Counted from the stretch's first letter, positions 10,471 through 20,363 are shown. The stretch is DNA of 64,000 bases from Burkholderia sp. MS389 (GCF_016899425.1 NZ_CP045994.1:2666001-2730000), one strand, 5' to 3'. Notes: generated by a model not told the origin, from the letters alone. A program made the numbers and translations.

Positions 10471-11388
10471 TCAGATCGCGAACGCGGCGTCGCGTGCGCC
10501 GGTCGTGGCTTTCAAAGCTTTCACCCACTTGCGCGCGGGCAGCTTCAGCGTGTCCTCGATCAGCTTCGCGCGGGCTTCCAGTTGCGCGAACGGCACGTCG
10601 AGCGCGGGGCCCGAGAACGCGATCGCGATCCGGTTGCCGTCGTGCACTTCGGGCAGCGCGATCACGCGGTGATCGAACGCCGCGTTCAGGTGCTTCATGT
10701 TGCGCACGAAGCTCGGATGATCGCCGAACAGGTTGATCGTCGCGATGCCGGCGTCGGCGAGGCAGCCGCGCACCGCGCGATAGAACGCGACGCTGTCGAG
10801 CACGGGGCCGCGCGCGGTCGCGTCGTACAGGTCGATCTGGATCGCGCCGGTCGTGCCGCGGTTGGCCGGGTCGTTGACGAAATCCCATGCGTCGGCTTCG
10901 TGTACGACGAGGCGCGCGTCGTCGGGCGGCAGCGCGAACATCGTGCGCGCGGCGACGATCACGGCCGGGTTCAGCTCGACGGCCTCGACCTTCGCGTGCG
11001 GCAGGAAACGGTGCGAGAACTTGGTCAGCGCGCCGGTGCCGAGCCCGAGCTGGACGATCCGCCCGGGCGTTTCCAGGAACAGCAGCCACGCCATCATCTG
11101 CTGCGCGTATTCGAGCTCGATATGCAGCGGCTTCGAGATCCGCATCGCGCCCTGCACCCACTCGGTGCCGAAGTGCAGGAAGCGCACGCCGCCTTCTTCG
11201 GAGAACGTCACGGGCGCGAAGCGCGGCTTGCGCGGCGCTTCGAGCACCGGCACGTCGTCGTGTTCGTCGATGTCCGGGCGGCGCTTCACGCGCGGCGGCT
11301 GGAGTTTTTCCGAGCCGTTGTACGCGGACGGCTTGCGTTGCTTGAACGCGCGCGCCTCGGCGGACGCACGCTTGATCAGTCGGGTCAT
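10471..11388 (-). CDS. Spermidine-synthase-like methyltransferase-fold protein
   Basis: Soluble protein of 305 residues with a Rossmann AdoMet/decarboxy-AdoMet binding core. Visible are the glycine motif QLGLGTGALTKF, the acidic end of strand 2 in VEAVELNPAVI, and DAWDFVND. It resembles the spermidine synthase-like (SpeE) family, but the preceding basic N-terminal extension (residues 1-60) and the lack of an adjacent speD leave polyamine synthesis unproven. The frame is open upstream to 11547; MTRLIKRASAE at 11388 is the first start with the usual family N terminus. Confidence 0.82.
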   Translation of the reverse strand: MTRLIKRASAEARAFKQRKPSAYNGSEKLQPPRVKRRPDIDEHDDVPVLEAPRKPRFAPVTFSEEGGVRFLHFGTEWVQGAMRISKPLHIELEYAQQMMAWLLFLETPGRIVQLGLGTGALTKFSHRFLPHAKVEAVELNPAVIVAARTMFALPPDDARLVVHEADAWDFVNDPANRGTTGAIQIDLYDATARGPVLDSVAFYRAVRGCLADAGIATINLFGDHPSFVRNMKHLNAAFDHRVIALPEVHDGNRIAIAFSGPALDVPFAQLEARAKLIEDTLKLPARKWVKALKATTGARDAAFAI

Positions 11389-11674
11389 GTTGGTTGAATC
11401 TCGCTGGGTGATGCTGGATGACGCTGGATGGGCGGACGAGAGGATAGCATTGGTGGGGGGGCGGGGCCGCCGGCGGCGAGCGCGCCCGCCGCCGGTCCGC
11501 CTCGATGTTCCGGCCCATTCGACTGCTGATACGACGACGATCGACATCCGCGAAACCCGCCGCCAGCCCGATCCGGAACGCGATCGATCATTTACTTTCT
11601 TGCAATAAAAAGCCCGTTCGCCCGCCCGAACCTATGCCAAACTGAAACGGCATTCGGGGAGGCACACAGCGGCC

Positions 11675-12938
11675 ATGACGCATACAGCGACGGACCACGC
11701 ACCGCCAGATCGCCAGGGATGGCTCTCCAGAGAGCGGCTCGTCCTGTACAGCGCGGCGATCCTGGTGTTCCAGCTCGTGCTGCTGGGTATCTGGGCATTT
11801 TCGTACTGGGCGCTGCATCTGCCCGGCGTGCCGCCGCCGGGTATCGACTTCCGGGTATTCTGGAGCGCGTCTTTCGTTTCCCTCCACAGCGGGCCGCTCG
11901 CCGCTTTCGACCTTCACCAGATGTTCGCGACGGAAGCCCGATTGCTGCCCGACTTCCCGCCCGCGCAAATTTTCGCACCGTGGGTTTATCCGCCGACCTT
12001 CCAGTTGCCGGTTTATCCGCTGGCGCTGCTGCCCTATGCCGCTTCGTACAGTCTGTTCGTCAGCATCGGCATCGCAAGCGCGTTGGCGGCGTGCACGCTC
12101 GCGATGAAGGATCGCCCCCCTGCCGTGGATCACGCTGCTCGCATTCCCTGGCATCTGGGTCGTGACGATCTGCGGGCAGAATTCCTTGCTGACCCTGGCG
12201 TTCGCTGCCGGCGCACTGGGATGGCTCGAACGACGACCTCTCGTCGCCGGCGTATGCGCCGGCATGCTCGTCATCAAACCGCAACTGGCGCTCCTGTTTC
12301 CGTTGCTGTTCCTCTGCGGCGGACATTTCCGCACGCTCGGCGCGATGGCCATCACGGCCGCGCTGTTCTGCGCGGTCAGTGCGCTGGTGCTCGGCGTGCC
12401 GCTGTGGATGCGCTTTTTCGACACGCTATCGTGGTTCAGCCAGTTGATCCTGGTGAACAATGCGGGCGGAATCTGGAGCGCGATGCCGACGCCGTTCGCG
12501 ATGTCACGACGGCTGGGCGCCAGCCTGCCGACCGCCTTTGCCGTTCAGGCGGCCATCGCGATACCGGCCGTGATTGCGACCGCGGGTCTATGGGCGAGGA
12601 AGAAGCATGCAGACTTATGCGCGGCAGCGGCAATCGTCGCGACGCTGCTGACCCAGCCGTACCTCATCTACTACGATCTCGCGTGGCTGCTTCTTGCGAT
12701 CATTTACGTGTGCAAATACGACCGGACGACCCGCGCGCTCCGGTGGACGGACCATGCGGTCATCGCGTTGGCGTGGTTGCTGCCGGGGCTCTCGTTTTTC
12801 CTCGTGTTCAGGCCCGCGATGGGGCAACCGGGCGCCGTCCTGTTGCCGATATTTCTGATACTGATCGTCTACCGCGCATCGCTTCATCGCGCGGCTGACG
12901 TAACAACATCGGTGGCCGTACAGGAATCGTCCGGCTAG
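11675..12938 (+). pseudogene. Frameshifted GT87/DUF2029-like membrane glycosyltransferase
   Basis: Two abutting reading frames together encode one polytopic membrane protein of about 420 residues. The first part (11675 to about 12118) has an N-terminal helix and the periplasmic segment PGVPPPGIDFRVFWSASF. The second (about 12117-12938) continues seamlessly with LPWITLLAFPGIWVVTICGQ and further helices, including the GQNSLLTLAF motif of the GT87 (mannosyltransferase-like) family. The frame changes at a run of six C (12115-12120); deleting one C restores a single frame. It is a pseudogene, a phase-variable gene or a sequencing error. A gggagg-like ribosome-binding site lies at about 11656-11662. 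Confidence 0.8.
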
Positions 12939-13140
12939 CGCGCCGGCTCGCCGGCCCACCACCAGACAGCCGCCAGAACCGGTCGCCATTTTGTCCAGTT
13001 TGACACCGGCGTCGATCAGCCAGCATGCTGCTGCGGCGCACGCATTTTCTTTCGACGTGACCGGTCGTACCGTAACGTCATCGAAGCCTGCCAACATCCG
13101 CTCTGACCATACCTGCTCCATCACACGGGATTTCGTAAGC

Positions 13141-13836
13141 ATGAGTCACATCCACTTCATTGGCGGGGAAAAAGGCGGCGTCGGCAAATCGCTCGCGGCC
13201 CGCGTGCTGGCCCAGTATTTCATCGATCGCAGCATGCCCTTCGTGGGCTTCGATACCGACCGATCGCACGGCGCGCTACTGCGGTTCTATGCCGATTTTG
13301 CCGCGCCTGCCGTGCTCGACCAGCACGACAGCCTCGATCCGGTCATGGAATCCGCGCTCGAAGATCCGCAGCGGCGCATACTGGTCGATCTCGCGGCCCA
13401 GACGCGGCAGCCGCTCGCCAAGTGGCTCGACGATTCGGACATAGTCGCTTTTGCAGAAGAACACGGCCTCACGTTGACGTGGTGGCACGTGATGGACACC
13501 GGACGCGATTCGGTCGATCTGCTGCGGCAATGGCTCGACGAATTCGGTGGACGAATCAAGCTGGTGGTGGTGCTGAATGAAGTCCGCGGCGATCGCTTCG
13601 AGATTCTGGAGGCATCCGGCGAACGCGAGCGGGCCGAAGCCCTTGGCGCCAGCGTGATTACGCTGCGCCGCCTGCCCGATACGACGATGCAGAAGATCGA
13701 TCGACAAAGCGCGAGCTTCTGGGCCGCGGTCAATCATCCCGACCGCGCCGCCACGGGGCTCGGCTTGCTGGAGCGGCAGCGCGTCAAGGTCTGGTTGCAT
13801 CGTACTTACGAGGCGCTGGGCACGCTCGCGTTGTAG
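13141..13836 (+). CDS. ParA/MinD-like ATPase
   Basis: Cytoplasmic P-loop ATPase of 231 residues with a deviant Walker A motif, KGGVGKS (11-17), then FDTDRSHG and ILVDLAAQT as the Walker B region. This is the SIMIBI class that contains ParA, MinD and plasmid mobilisation ATPases. No parB or centromere-like repeat is nearby, so chromosome partitioning is unlikely. The frame is open from 12991, but ATG 13141 begins exactly at the first beta strand. It is followed after 75 bases by a DUF4238-like gene. Base composition is slightly poorer in GC than the neighbours. Confidence 0.83.
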   Translation: MSHIHFIGGEKGGVGKSLAARVLAQYFIDRSMPFVGFDTDRSHGALLRFYADFAAPAVLDQHDSLDPVMESALEDPQRRILVDLAAQTRQPLAKWLDDSDIVAFAEEHGLTLTWWHVMDTGRDSVDLLRQWLDEFGGRIKLVVVLNEVRGDRFEILEASGERERAEALGASVITLRRLPDTTMQKIDRQSASFWAAVNHPDRAATGLGLLERQRVKVWLHRTYEALGTLAL

Positions 13837-13911
13837 CGCGGGCCCCGCCGACGGCGCGGCGTGTGCAGCGAGTGGCTCGAATGGCTCATGCCGGGAAAAC
13901 CTGGAGGTTCA

Positions 13912-14715
13912 ATGGCCGATCACGACAGACTGCATCCACTCCGTCCGTTCCTGAAAAACTGGGTTTGGGAGCACGGTCGAATCGGGACGCGCTATCTGGA
14001 CTGCGTCGATGGCGAAATCAAGTTCGACGAAGGCAAGAAATCGCATTTCGCTGCGGAGCAATATACCTACGTGCCGCTGGGCAAGAACGCCGACGACGAC
14101 GCATCCGCGGACGGTCCCGCGATCCACGAGGCGGGACTTGCCCGCTTTTTGCGGGCGGCGCAGATGGGCACGCCCGGGGAAGCCGGTTCCGTGGCGGAGG
14201 TTCAGCGCGCCGTGCAGGATTGCGTGGAGATCGGCCTGTTCAGCGCGTATCAATGGGAGGCTCGCCAGGCATTGGCCCGCTACGCGCAGGAACCCATGTT
14301 CGAGGACGAGATCCGCGCGGCGGTTGTCGACGACGTCCGGCGAACTTACGTCGGCATGCGAGAACAGCTGGCGCTGTACGATTTCAGCGTGCTCTACGGC
14401 TTGCCCACGCCGCTGCTGATCAGCGACACACCGTTCATCGACTGGCGCGTGACGACCAGTCCGGCACTTCCGTTCGTATCGCTTCCGCTGGGACCATACT
14501 GCCTGCTGGTAGGCGCGCCGTCGGGCAGGAGTAGCCGAATCGGCCCGGTGGTCTGGAAGGCCGCTGCCGCGATGGGGCCGTTGAAGGACCACAATCGCCA
14601 GATCGAGAAGCATGCACGTCTGTGGCTGGTGGCGACCACCGATGATCAACTCGTCGCTGCACAAAGTCGCATTGCGTCGACCACGGGCGCCAGGCAAGGC
14701 GCGGCGAAGCCCTGA
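13912..14715 (+). CDS. Uncharacterised protein, DUF4238-like C-terminal region
   Basis: Soluble protein of 267 residues, not firmly recognised. The C-terminal half contains LLISDTPFIDWR followed by PFVSLPLGPYCLLVGAP, which resembles the SDNP...PLSP pattern of DUF4238 proteins; this is a weak match by eye. No signal peptide or membrane segment is visible. ATG 13912 is preceded by GGAGG at 13903-13907, which favours it over the upstream GTG at 13861. It forms a pair with the ParA-like ATPase upstream. Confidence 0.7.
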   Translation: MADHDRLHPLRPFLKNWVWEHGRIGTRYLDCVDGEIKFDEGKKSHFAAEQYTYVPLGKNADDDASADGPAIHEAGLARFLRAAQMGTPGEAGSVAEVQRAVQDCVEIGLFSAYQWEARQALARYAQEPMFEDEIRAAVVDDVRRTYVGMREQLALYDFSVLYGLPTPLLISDTPFIDWRVTTSPALPFVSLPLGPYCLLVGAPSGRSSRIGPVVWKAAAAMGPLKDHNRQIEKHARLWLVATTDDQLVAAQSRIASTTGARQGAAKP

Positions 14716-14743
14716 CCGGGAGAGACTCGGAATCCAACGCGTC

Positions 14744-15220
14744 TCAGGCGCGAAGTGCGCGCCAAAGCACCAGCTTCTGCTCGAACGACAACATCGCATT
14801 CGCCGGGCTCGACGAAGGCAACACGAGGGTTTCATAACCCGCCGCGCCGATCACATCGGCAAACCGCCCTGCCGTCTTGCCGTTGAAGCACACGCGCTTG
14901 AGCAACGGCGCATGCGCGCGCAACGAATCGAAATCGTTCGGCTTCGCATTCCTGATCGCGGAATCGAGACTGCCCTGTCGATGGCACGCATCGAGCACAT
15001 CCCAGATGCCGATGCCGTGCGACAGCACGCGTTCGAGCCGCACGTCATACGCGAGCTCATGCAGCCCCGGCTCGCCGAGCACCGCACCCAACAATCGCCA
15101 GAACTGGTTGCGCGGATGCGCGTAGTACTGCGCGGCGTCGAGCGACGCCTCGCCCGGAAAGCTGCCGAGGATCATCGTGTGCGTATCCGGCGCGACGACC
15201 GGCGGAAAACCTTGCAGCAT
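14744..15220 (-). CDS. DNA-deoxyinosine glycosylase (uracil-DNA glycosylase superfamily)
   Basis: A 158-residue enzyme of the UDG superfamily, family 6 type, which removes deaminated purines (hypoxanthine) from DNA. Visible are motif 1, ILGSFPGEAS (17-26), with QYYAHPRNQFWRLL directly after it, and the C-terminal motif VLPSSSPANAML. The ATG overlaps the ubiC stop as TGATG (15218-15222), so translation is coupled to ubiC. It is the last gene of the htpG-ubiC operon. Confidence 0.85.
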   Translation of the reverse strand: MLQGFPPVVAPDTHTMILGSFPGEASLDAAQYYAHPRNQFWRLLGAVLGEPGLHELAYDVRLERVLSHGIGIWDVLDACHRQGSLDSAIRNAKPNDFDSLRAHAPLLKRVCFNGKTAGRFADVIGAAGYETLVLPSSSPANAMLSFEQKLVLWRALRA

Positions 15221-15828
15221 CACACGTCTCCGTGCGACCCGACCGATCGCGGCCCGTCGCCGTGCGCGGCGAGATGGCGCCACAGCGTCGGCAGCATGCA
15301 CTCGGTGACCATCAGCGGCTTGCCGTGCCGCTGGAACACCGAGCGCCGCGCGGCAAACGCATGCGGCGCGCGCGCGCCCTGCAACGCATGGCTCGCGAGC
15401 GCATACAGCGGATGACCGGCGATCACGCGCCGGCTCACGAGCGCCGAGCGCTCGACCTGCGGATCGCTGTACAGCAGCTCCGCGAGCGGCCGCGTGCGCA
15501 GCCGCCGCATCGCCTGCCACACGCCCTTGCTGGCCGCGAGCGGCGCGATGCTGTGCGCGGCGACGTACGGCGTGCCATCGACCGACAGGATCACCTCGCG
15601 CACCCACATCGGCGCGCGCGGCGAGCTGGCTAGCGCGTCGGGCTCGTCGAACCACGGCGCGTCGACGGCCTCGCGCGTCACGCGCACGGTCACGCGGCCG
15701 AGCCGCGCGAGGTGCGCGGTCAGCGATCCGCCGCGCGTCAGCCAGTCGCGCTGGTCGAGCGTGCAGCCAGGCCGCGGCGTCTCGCGCCAGCCGGCCTGTG
15801 CGCCGTCGAATCGCATGCGCGCGTTCAC
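15220..15828 (-). CDS. ubiC: Chorismate--pyruvate lyase
   Basis: Cleaves chorismate to 4-hydroxybenzoate and pyruvate, the first step of ubiquinone synthesis. The 202-residue protein shows the UbiC pattern: an N-terminal [12 protein letters not shown], a central [18 protein letters not shown] and a C-terminal [20 protein letters not shown]. The GTG at 15828 overlaps the htpG stop as GTGA, suggesting translational coupling; an ATG four codons later (15816) is the alternative start. Expression is probably driven from the htpG promoter. Confidence 0.9.
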   Translation of the reverse strand: MNARMRFDGAQAGWRETPRPGCTLDQRDWLTRGGSLTAHLARLGRVTVRVTREAVDAPWFDEPDALASSPRAPMWVREVILSVDGTPYVAAHSIAPLAASKGVWQAMRRLRTRPLAELLYSDPQVERSALVSRRVIAGHPLYALASHALQGARAPHAFAARRSVFQRHGKPLMVTECMLPTLWRHLAAHGDGPRSVGSHGDV

Positions 15829-17723
15829 GCGGCCCGCGACAGCAGCAGCGCGTTGGTCCGCTTCACGAAGCTCGCCGGATCGTCGAGCATGCCGCCTTCG
15901 GCCAGCAGCGCCTGATCGAACAGCAGATGGCACCAGTCGCCGAAATCGGCGCTGTCGGCGTTCAGCTGCTTCACGAGCGCGTGCTCCGGGTTGATCTCGA
16001 GGATCGGCTGCATCGCCGGTGCGTTCTGGCCGGCCGCCTTCAGCATCCGCTGCAGGTAGCCGCTCATGTCGTTGTCGTCCGCGACGAGACACGACGGCGA
16101 ATCGGTCAGGCGGAACGTGACGCGCACTTCCTTCACCTTGTCGCCGAGCGCTTCCTTCATCTTCTCGACGACCGGCTTGATCGCCTCGCCGGCCTGCTCC
16201 TGCGCCTTCTTCTCCTCGTCGTTCAGCTCGCCGAGATCGAGATCGCCGCGCGCCACGCTCGCGAGCGGCTTGCCGTCGAATTCGTGCAGGAACGACAGCA
16301 TCCATTCGTCGACGCGGTCGGTCAGCAGCAGCACCTCGACGCCCTTCTTGCGGAACACTTCGAGATGCGGGCTGTTCTTCGCGGCCTGCCACGTATCGGC
16401 GGTCACGTAGTAGATCTTGCTCTGCTCAGGCTTCATGCGCGACACGTAGTCGGCGAGCGACACGTCCTGCGCGTCGGTGTCGCCGTGCGTCGACGCGAAG
16501 CGCAGCAGCTTCGCGATGCGCTCGCGGTTCGCGTGATCCTCGCCCAGGCCTTCCTTCAGCACCTGGCCGAACGCGCCCCAGAACGTCTTGTACTTCTCCT
16601 TGCCGACATCGTCTTCCGCGTTCGCGAGCTCCTCGAGCATCGACAGCGCACGCTTGGTCACGCCTTCGCGGATCGCCTTCACGTCGCGGCTTTCCTGCAG
16701 AATCTCGCGCGACACGTTCAGCGGCAGGTCGGCCGAATCGACGACGCCCTTCACGAAGCGCAGGTACTGCGGCAGCAGTTGCTCGGCGTCGTCCATGATG
16801 AACACGCGCTTCACGTACAGCTTCAGGCCGCCGCGATAGTCGCGGTTCCACAGGTCGAACGGCGCGTGCGCCGGCACGAACAGCAGCTGCGTGTATTCGC
16901 TGCGGCCCTCGACGCGGTTATGCGTCCACGTGAGCGGATCCTGGTGATCGTGCGCGATGTGCTGGTAGAACTGCGTGTACTGCTCGTCGGTGACGTCGCT
17001 CTTCGAGCGCGTCCACAGCGCGCTCGCCTGGTTGACGGTCTCGTCCTCGTCCTTCAGGACCATCTCGCCCTTTTCCTGATCCCACTCTTCCTTGCGCATC
17101 AGGATCGGCAGCGCGATGTGGTCGGAGTACTTCTGGATGATCGACTTCAGGCGATGCGACGACAGCAGCTCGTCCTCGCCTTCGCGCAGGTGCAGCGTGA
17201 TCGTCGTGCCGCGCTGCGCGCGCTCGATCGCGTCGATCGTGAAATCGCCCTCGCCCGCGCTTTCCCAGCGCACGGCTTCATTCGCCGGCAGGCCCGCGCG
17301 GCGCGTTTCGACAGTGATCTTGTCGGCGACGATGAAGCCCGAGTAGAAGCCGACGCCGAACTGGCCGATCAGCGCCGCGTCCTTCTGCTGGTCGCCCGAC
17401 AGCTTCGTGAAGAATTCCTTGGTGCCCGAACGCGCGATCGTGCCGAGGTTCGCGATCGCCTCGTCGCGGCTCATCCCGATGCCGTTGTCGTCGATCGTGA
17501 TCGTGCGCGCGGTCTTGTCGAAGCCGATGCGGATGCGCAGGTTCGGATCGTTCTCGTACAGCGCGCTGTCCGCGAGCCCTTCGAAACGCAGCTTGTCGGC
17601 CGCGTCGGACGCATTCGACACCAGTTCGCGCAGGAAGATTTCCTTGTTGCTGTAGAGCGAATGGATCATCAGGTGGAGGAGTTGCTTGACCTCTGCCTGA
17701 AAGCTCATCGTTTCGTGTGCCAT
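15825..17723 (-). CDS. htpG: Molecular chaperone HtpG (Hsp90)
   Basis: Cytosolic dimeric ATP-dependent chaperone of 632 residues, the normal length. The N-terminal GHKL ATPase has [20 protein letters not shown] (22-41), DDNGIGM and [11 protein letters not shown]. The middle domain contains the catalytic-loop Arg region ([11 protein letters not shown]), and a C-terminal dimerisation domain follows. First gene of the htpG-ubiC-glycosylase operon. A ribosome-binding site (gagga) precedes the ATG. No clear heat-shock promoter was recognised. Confidence 0.97.
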   Translation of the reverse strand: MAHETMSFQAEVKQLLHLMIHSLYSNKEIFLRELVSNASDAADKLRFEGLADSALYENDPNLRIRIGFDKTARTITIDDNGIGMSRDEAIANLGTIARSGTKEFFTKLSGDQQKDAALIGQFGVGFYSGFIVADKITVETRRAGLPANEAVRWESAGEGDFTIDAIERAQRGTTITLHLREGEDELLSSHRLKSIIQKYSDHIALPILMRKEEWDQEKGEMVLKDEDETVNQASALWTRSKSDVTDEQYTQFYQHIAHDHQDPLTWTHNRVEGRSEYTQLLFVPAHAPFDLWNRDYRGGLKLYVKRVFIMDDAEQLLPQYLRFVKGVVDSADLPLNVSREILQESRDVKAIREGVTKRALSMLEELANAEDDVGKEKYKTFWGAFGQVLKEGLGEDHANRERIAKLLRFASTHGDTDAQDVSLADYVSRMKPEQSKIYYVTADTWQAAKNSPHLEVFRKKGVEVLLLTDRVDEWMLSFLHEFDGKPLASVARGDLDLGELNDEEKKAQEQAGEAIKPVVEKMKEALGDKVKEVRVTFRLTDSPSCLVADDNDMSGYLQRMLKAAGQNAPAMQPILEINPEHALVKQLNADSADFGDWCHLLFDQALLAEGGMLDDPASFVKRTNALLLSRAA

Positions 17724-17806
17724 GGATGCTGTTTCCTCTTACTTGAACTGGAAAGGGGGGACGCCGGCGCCCGGCGCGCGATGCCGGCGGACCCATGAAG
17801 GACGGA

Positions 17807-17904
17807 CCGTTTGGGACGGCCCGTTTGGGACGGCCCGTTTGGGACGGCCCGTTTGGGACGGCCCGTTTGGGACGGCCCGTCTGGGACGGCCCGGTTGGGA
17901 CGAC
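17807..17904. repeat. Seven tandem copies of a 14-bp unit
   Basis: Head-to-tail repeat of ccgtttgggacggc: copies 1-5 are identical, copy 6 has one change and copy 7 two. It lies in the 256-base gap between the MocR-type regulator gene and htpG, 84-181 bases upstream of the htpG start. Because 14 is not a multiple of three, any reading frame crossing it cycles through all phases, which creates spurious open frames here. Confidence 0.95.
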
Positions 17905-17979
17905 CGCCTGGCGCCAGCGGTTTGCGCGCGTATCTGGGGACGGCGCCGGGCATTTCAAGAGCCGGCCGGCCGCGCCGCG

Positions 17980-19440
17980 TCACGACGCGCGCCGCACCGC
18001 CGAATCGATATAGCGCGCCAGCAGCCCCGGCAGCGCCGGATCGCCGCAATTCGCGACGTTGAAGCGCATCCACGTGGACGGCGATTGCTGCGGCGAGAAC
18101 AGGCTGCCCGGCGTCAGCAGGAAGCCGGCTTCGTGCGCGACCGCCGCGAGCGCGTCCGAATCGACGCCCGTGTCGGCCCACAGGAACATCCCGGCCGCCG
18201 GCATCGTGAAGAGCCCGAGCCCCGTGCGCTCGAGCATCCGCGCGGTCTTGTCGCGCACGCCGTCGAGCCGCGCGCGCAGCCGCTCGACGTGGCGCCGGTA
18301 ATGCCCTTCGGTCAGGATCTTGTACAGCACGCGCTCGTTGAGCTCGGGCGTGGTCATCCCGACCAGCATCTTCTGGTCGGTGACGGCCTTCGCGATCTCC
18401 GGCGCGCAGGCGACATACCCGACCCGCAGGTTCGCCGCGAGCGTCTTCGAATAGCTGCCGAGATAGATCACGCGCTTCAACTGGTCGAGGCTCGCCAAGC
18501 GCGTGGCCGGGTAGCTCGGCGGGCACAGGTCGCCGTACACGTCGTCCTCGACGACGAGGAAATCGTAGGCCTCCGCGAGCTTCAGGATCCGGAACGCCTG
18601 CGCGGCCGACAGCGACGTGCCGGTCGGGTTCTGCAGCACCGAGTTGATCACGAGCATCTTCGGCCGCCACATCTGCACCAGGGTTTCGAGCGCGTCGAGG
18701 TCGGGGCCGTCGGGCGTATACGGCATCCCGACGAGTTGCGCGCCCTGCGCCGCGAAACGGCCGAACATCTGGAACCACGCGGGATCGCCGACGATCACCG
18801 CATCGCCCGGCCGCATGTAGATCCGCGAGATCAGGTCGATCGCCTGCGTGATGCCGGAAACCAGCACGATCTGTTCGGGCTTCGCGCCGATCTCGACTTC
18901 GGCGAGGCGCGTCTGCAGTTGCTGGCGCAGCGGCAGGAAGCCCTGCGCGGTGCCGAAGCCGAGCATCTGCGCGCCCGACTGGCGCCCGAGCGCGCGCAGC
19001 GCGCCGGTGATCAGCTCGCCGTCGAGCCAGCGGCCCGGCAGGTAGCCGAGGCCCGGGCCCTTCTCCGGGCTGACGGTGTGCAGCATGTTGCGCAGCAGCC
19101 AGACGACGTCGATCGTGTTGTGCACGGGCGCGGCCTCGGCCGTGCGCGCGACGCCGTCGGCCGGCTGCGGGCCGGCGCCCGTGCGCTCGCGCACGTAGAA
19201 GCCGGAGCCGCGCCGCGAGTCGAGGTAGCCCTGCGCGACGAGGCGCTCGTAGGCCTCGACGACGGTGAAGCGCGACACGCTCTTGTCGAGCGCGAGCTTG
19301 CGGATCGACGGCATGCGCATGCCGGGACGGAACACGCGCTCGTCGATACGCCGCCGCGCCCACTGGACCAGCTGGTCGACGAGCGTGAGCGTGGCCGTGT
19401 CGTGCGGCGCGGGAATCTGGGCGAGTGGGACGGTGGACAT
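17980..19440 (-). CDS. MocR-family (GntR-type HTH + aminotransferase domain) regulator
   Basis: Transcription factor of 486 residues. The N-terminal winged helix (residues about 15-80) has MRMPSIRKLALDKSVSRFTV and YDSRRGSGFYVRE-like end features. The C-terminal fold-type-I aminotransferase domain (about 125-480) keeps the PLP lysine context YLGSYSKTLAANLRVGY and VEDDVYGDL. MocR proteins sense PLP or amino-acid ligands and usually control the divergent gene. Here that is the VOC-EamA-aminotransferase-RidA-PhzF cluster. The start at ATG 19440 follows the promoter-proximal repeats. Confidence 0.92.
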   Translation of the reverse strand: MSTVPLAQIPAPHDTATLTLVDQLVQWARRRIDERVFRPGMRMPSIRKLALDKSVSRFTVVEAYERLVAQGYLDSRRGSGFYVRERTGAGPQPADGVARTAEAAPVHNTIDVVWLLRNMLHTVSPEKGPGLGYLPGRWLDGELITGALRALGRQSGAQMLGFGTAQGFLPLRQQLQTRLAEVEIGAKPEQIVLVSGITQAIDLISRIYMRPGDAVIVGDPAWFQMFGRFAAQGAQLVGMPYTPDGPDLDALETLVQMWRPKMLVINSVLQNPTGTSLSAAQAFRILKLAEAYDFLVVEDDVYGDLCPPSYPATRLASLDQLKRVIYLGSYSKTLAANLRVGYVACAPEIAKAVTDQKMLVGMTTPELNERVLYKILTEGHYRRHVERLRARLDGVRDKTARMLERTGLGLFTMPAAGMFLWADTGVDSDALAAVAHEAGFLLTPGSLFSPQQSPSTWMRFNVANCGDPALPGLLARYIDSAVRRAS

Positions 19441-19453
19441 GGGCGGCAGCTCC

Positions 19454-19516
19454 AACTGTACCGAAGGCTATCGCGCCGATTGTACCGTTACTGTGCCGGT
19501 AGCGACGATTACAGTT
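19454..19516. promoter_or_regulatory. Repeat-bearing divergent control region
   Basis: Holds TGTACCG at 19457-19463 and again at 19481-19487, TGTGCCG at 19492-19498, and an outer inverted pair AACTGTA (19454-19460)/TACAGTT (19510-19516). Read on the minus strand, GGTACAAT gives a good -10 for the regulator gene. Direct repeats upstream of the regulator gene are typical of MocR operators, so autoregulation and control of the divergent cluster are inferred. Confidence 0.55.
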
Positions 19517-19670
19517 GACCGGAATGGCGATCGTGCGGCCGCCGGTCCGACCCAGCCACACGTGGCGCTGCGCCCGCCGGCCCGCGTCGCGGCCGGTGCG
19601 CCGGCTGGTCCGCCCCCCGTCCGGCCCGTCGCCCGCCTACCATGACACTTTCGCTTCCCGACCGACGCTC

Positions 19671-20363
19671 ATGCCAGCCCGCTCCCTGACACTCGACCAT
19701 CTCGTGATCGCCGCGCGCGCCCTCGACGAAGGCGTGCGCCATGTCGCCGACGCACTCGGCATCGAACCGGCCGGCGGCGGCCGCCACCCGCTGATGCGGA
19801 CCCACAATGCGCTGTTCGGCGCGTGGGGCGGGCTCTACCTCGAAGTGATCGCGATCGACCCCGACACGCCCGCGCCGGGCGACGAGGCGAAGCCGCCGCG
19901 CGCGCGGCTGTTCGGGCTCGACGACCCGTCGATGCACGCGCGACTCGCGCAAGGCCCGTTTCTCGCGCACTGGGTCGCGCGCGTCGACCGCCCGCGCCAG
20001 CTTGTGCTGTGGCAGCGCCAGTACCCGGCCCGCATCGCGCCCGTCGTCGCGATGCGGCGCGGCGACCTGAACTGGGGCCTCACGGTGCCCGACGACGGCA
20101 GCTTCCCCGCGTGGCAAGGCGCGGGCGACGGCCTCGTGCCGTCGCTGATCCAGTGGGACAGCCCGCGCCATCCGGCCGAATCGCTGCCGAACGACGGCGT
20201 CGCGCTGAAGGCGCTCAAGGGCGTCCACCCGCATGCGGATACGATCCGCGAGCAGCTCGACTGGCTCGGCGCCGCCCACCTGCTCGACGTCGAATCCACC
20301 GACGGCCCACCGGCGCTCGTCGCCGAATTCGACACGCCGCAGGGCGCGCGCACGCTGCGCTGA
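19671..20363 (+). CDS. VOC-family protein (glyoxalase-like domain)
   Basis: Cytosolic protein of 230 residues opening with LTLDHLVIAARALDEGVRHV, the pattern of the larger glyoxalase-like (Glyoxalase_3 type) proteins, and containing GTHN-like and HWVARVDRP strands. No specific reaction can be assigned. First gene of the cluster divergent from the MocR regulator, probably under its control. The frame extends to 19515, but ATG 19671 begins at the first VOC strand. Confidence 0.83.
   Translation: MPARSLTLDHLVIAARALDEGVRHVADALGIEPAGGGRHPLMRTHNALFGAWGGLYLEVIAIDPDTPAPGDEAKPPRARLFGLDDPSMHARLAQGPFLAHWVARVDRPRQLVLWQRQYPARIAPVVAMRRGDLNWGLTVPDDGSFPAWQGAGDGLVPSLIQWDSPRHPAESLPNDGVALKALKGVHPHADTIREQLDWLGAAHLLDVESTDGPPALVAEFDTPQGARTLR

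Noticed and set aside
17705..17958. Long open frames on both strands across the 14-bp repeats, encoding repeating PKRAVPNG-like peptides
   Set aside because: The repeat unit is not a multiple of three, so it opens all frames; there is no ribosome-binding site or plausible protein, and the frames only extend neighbouring genes.
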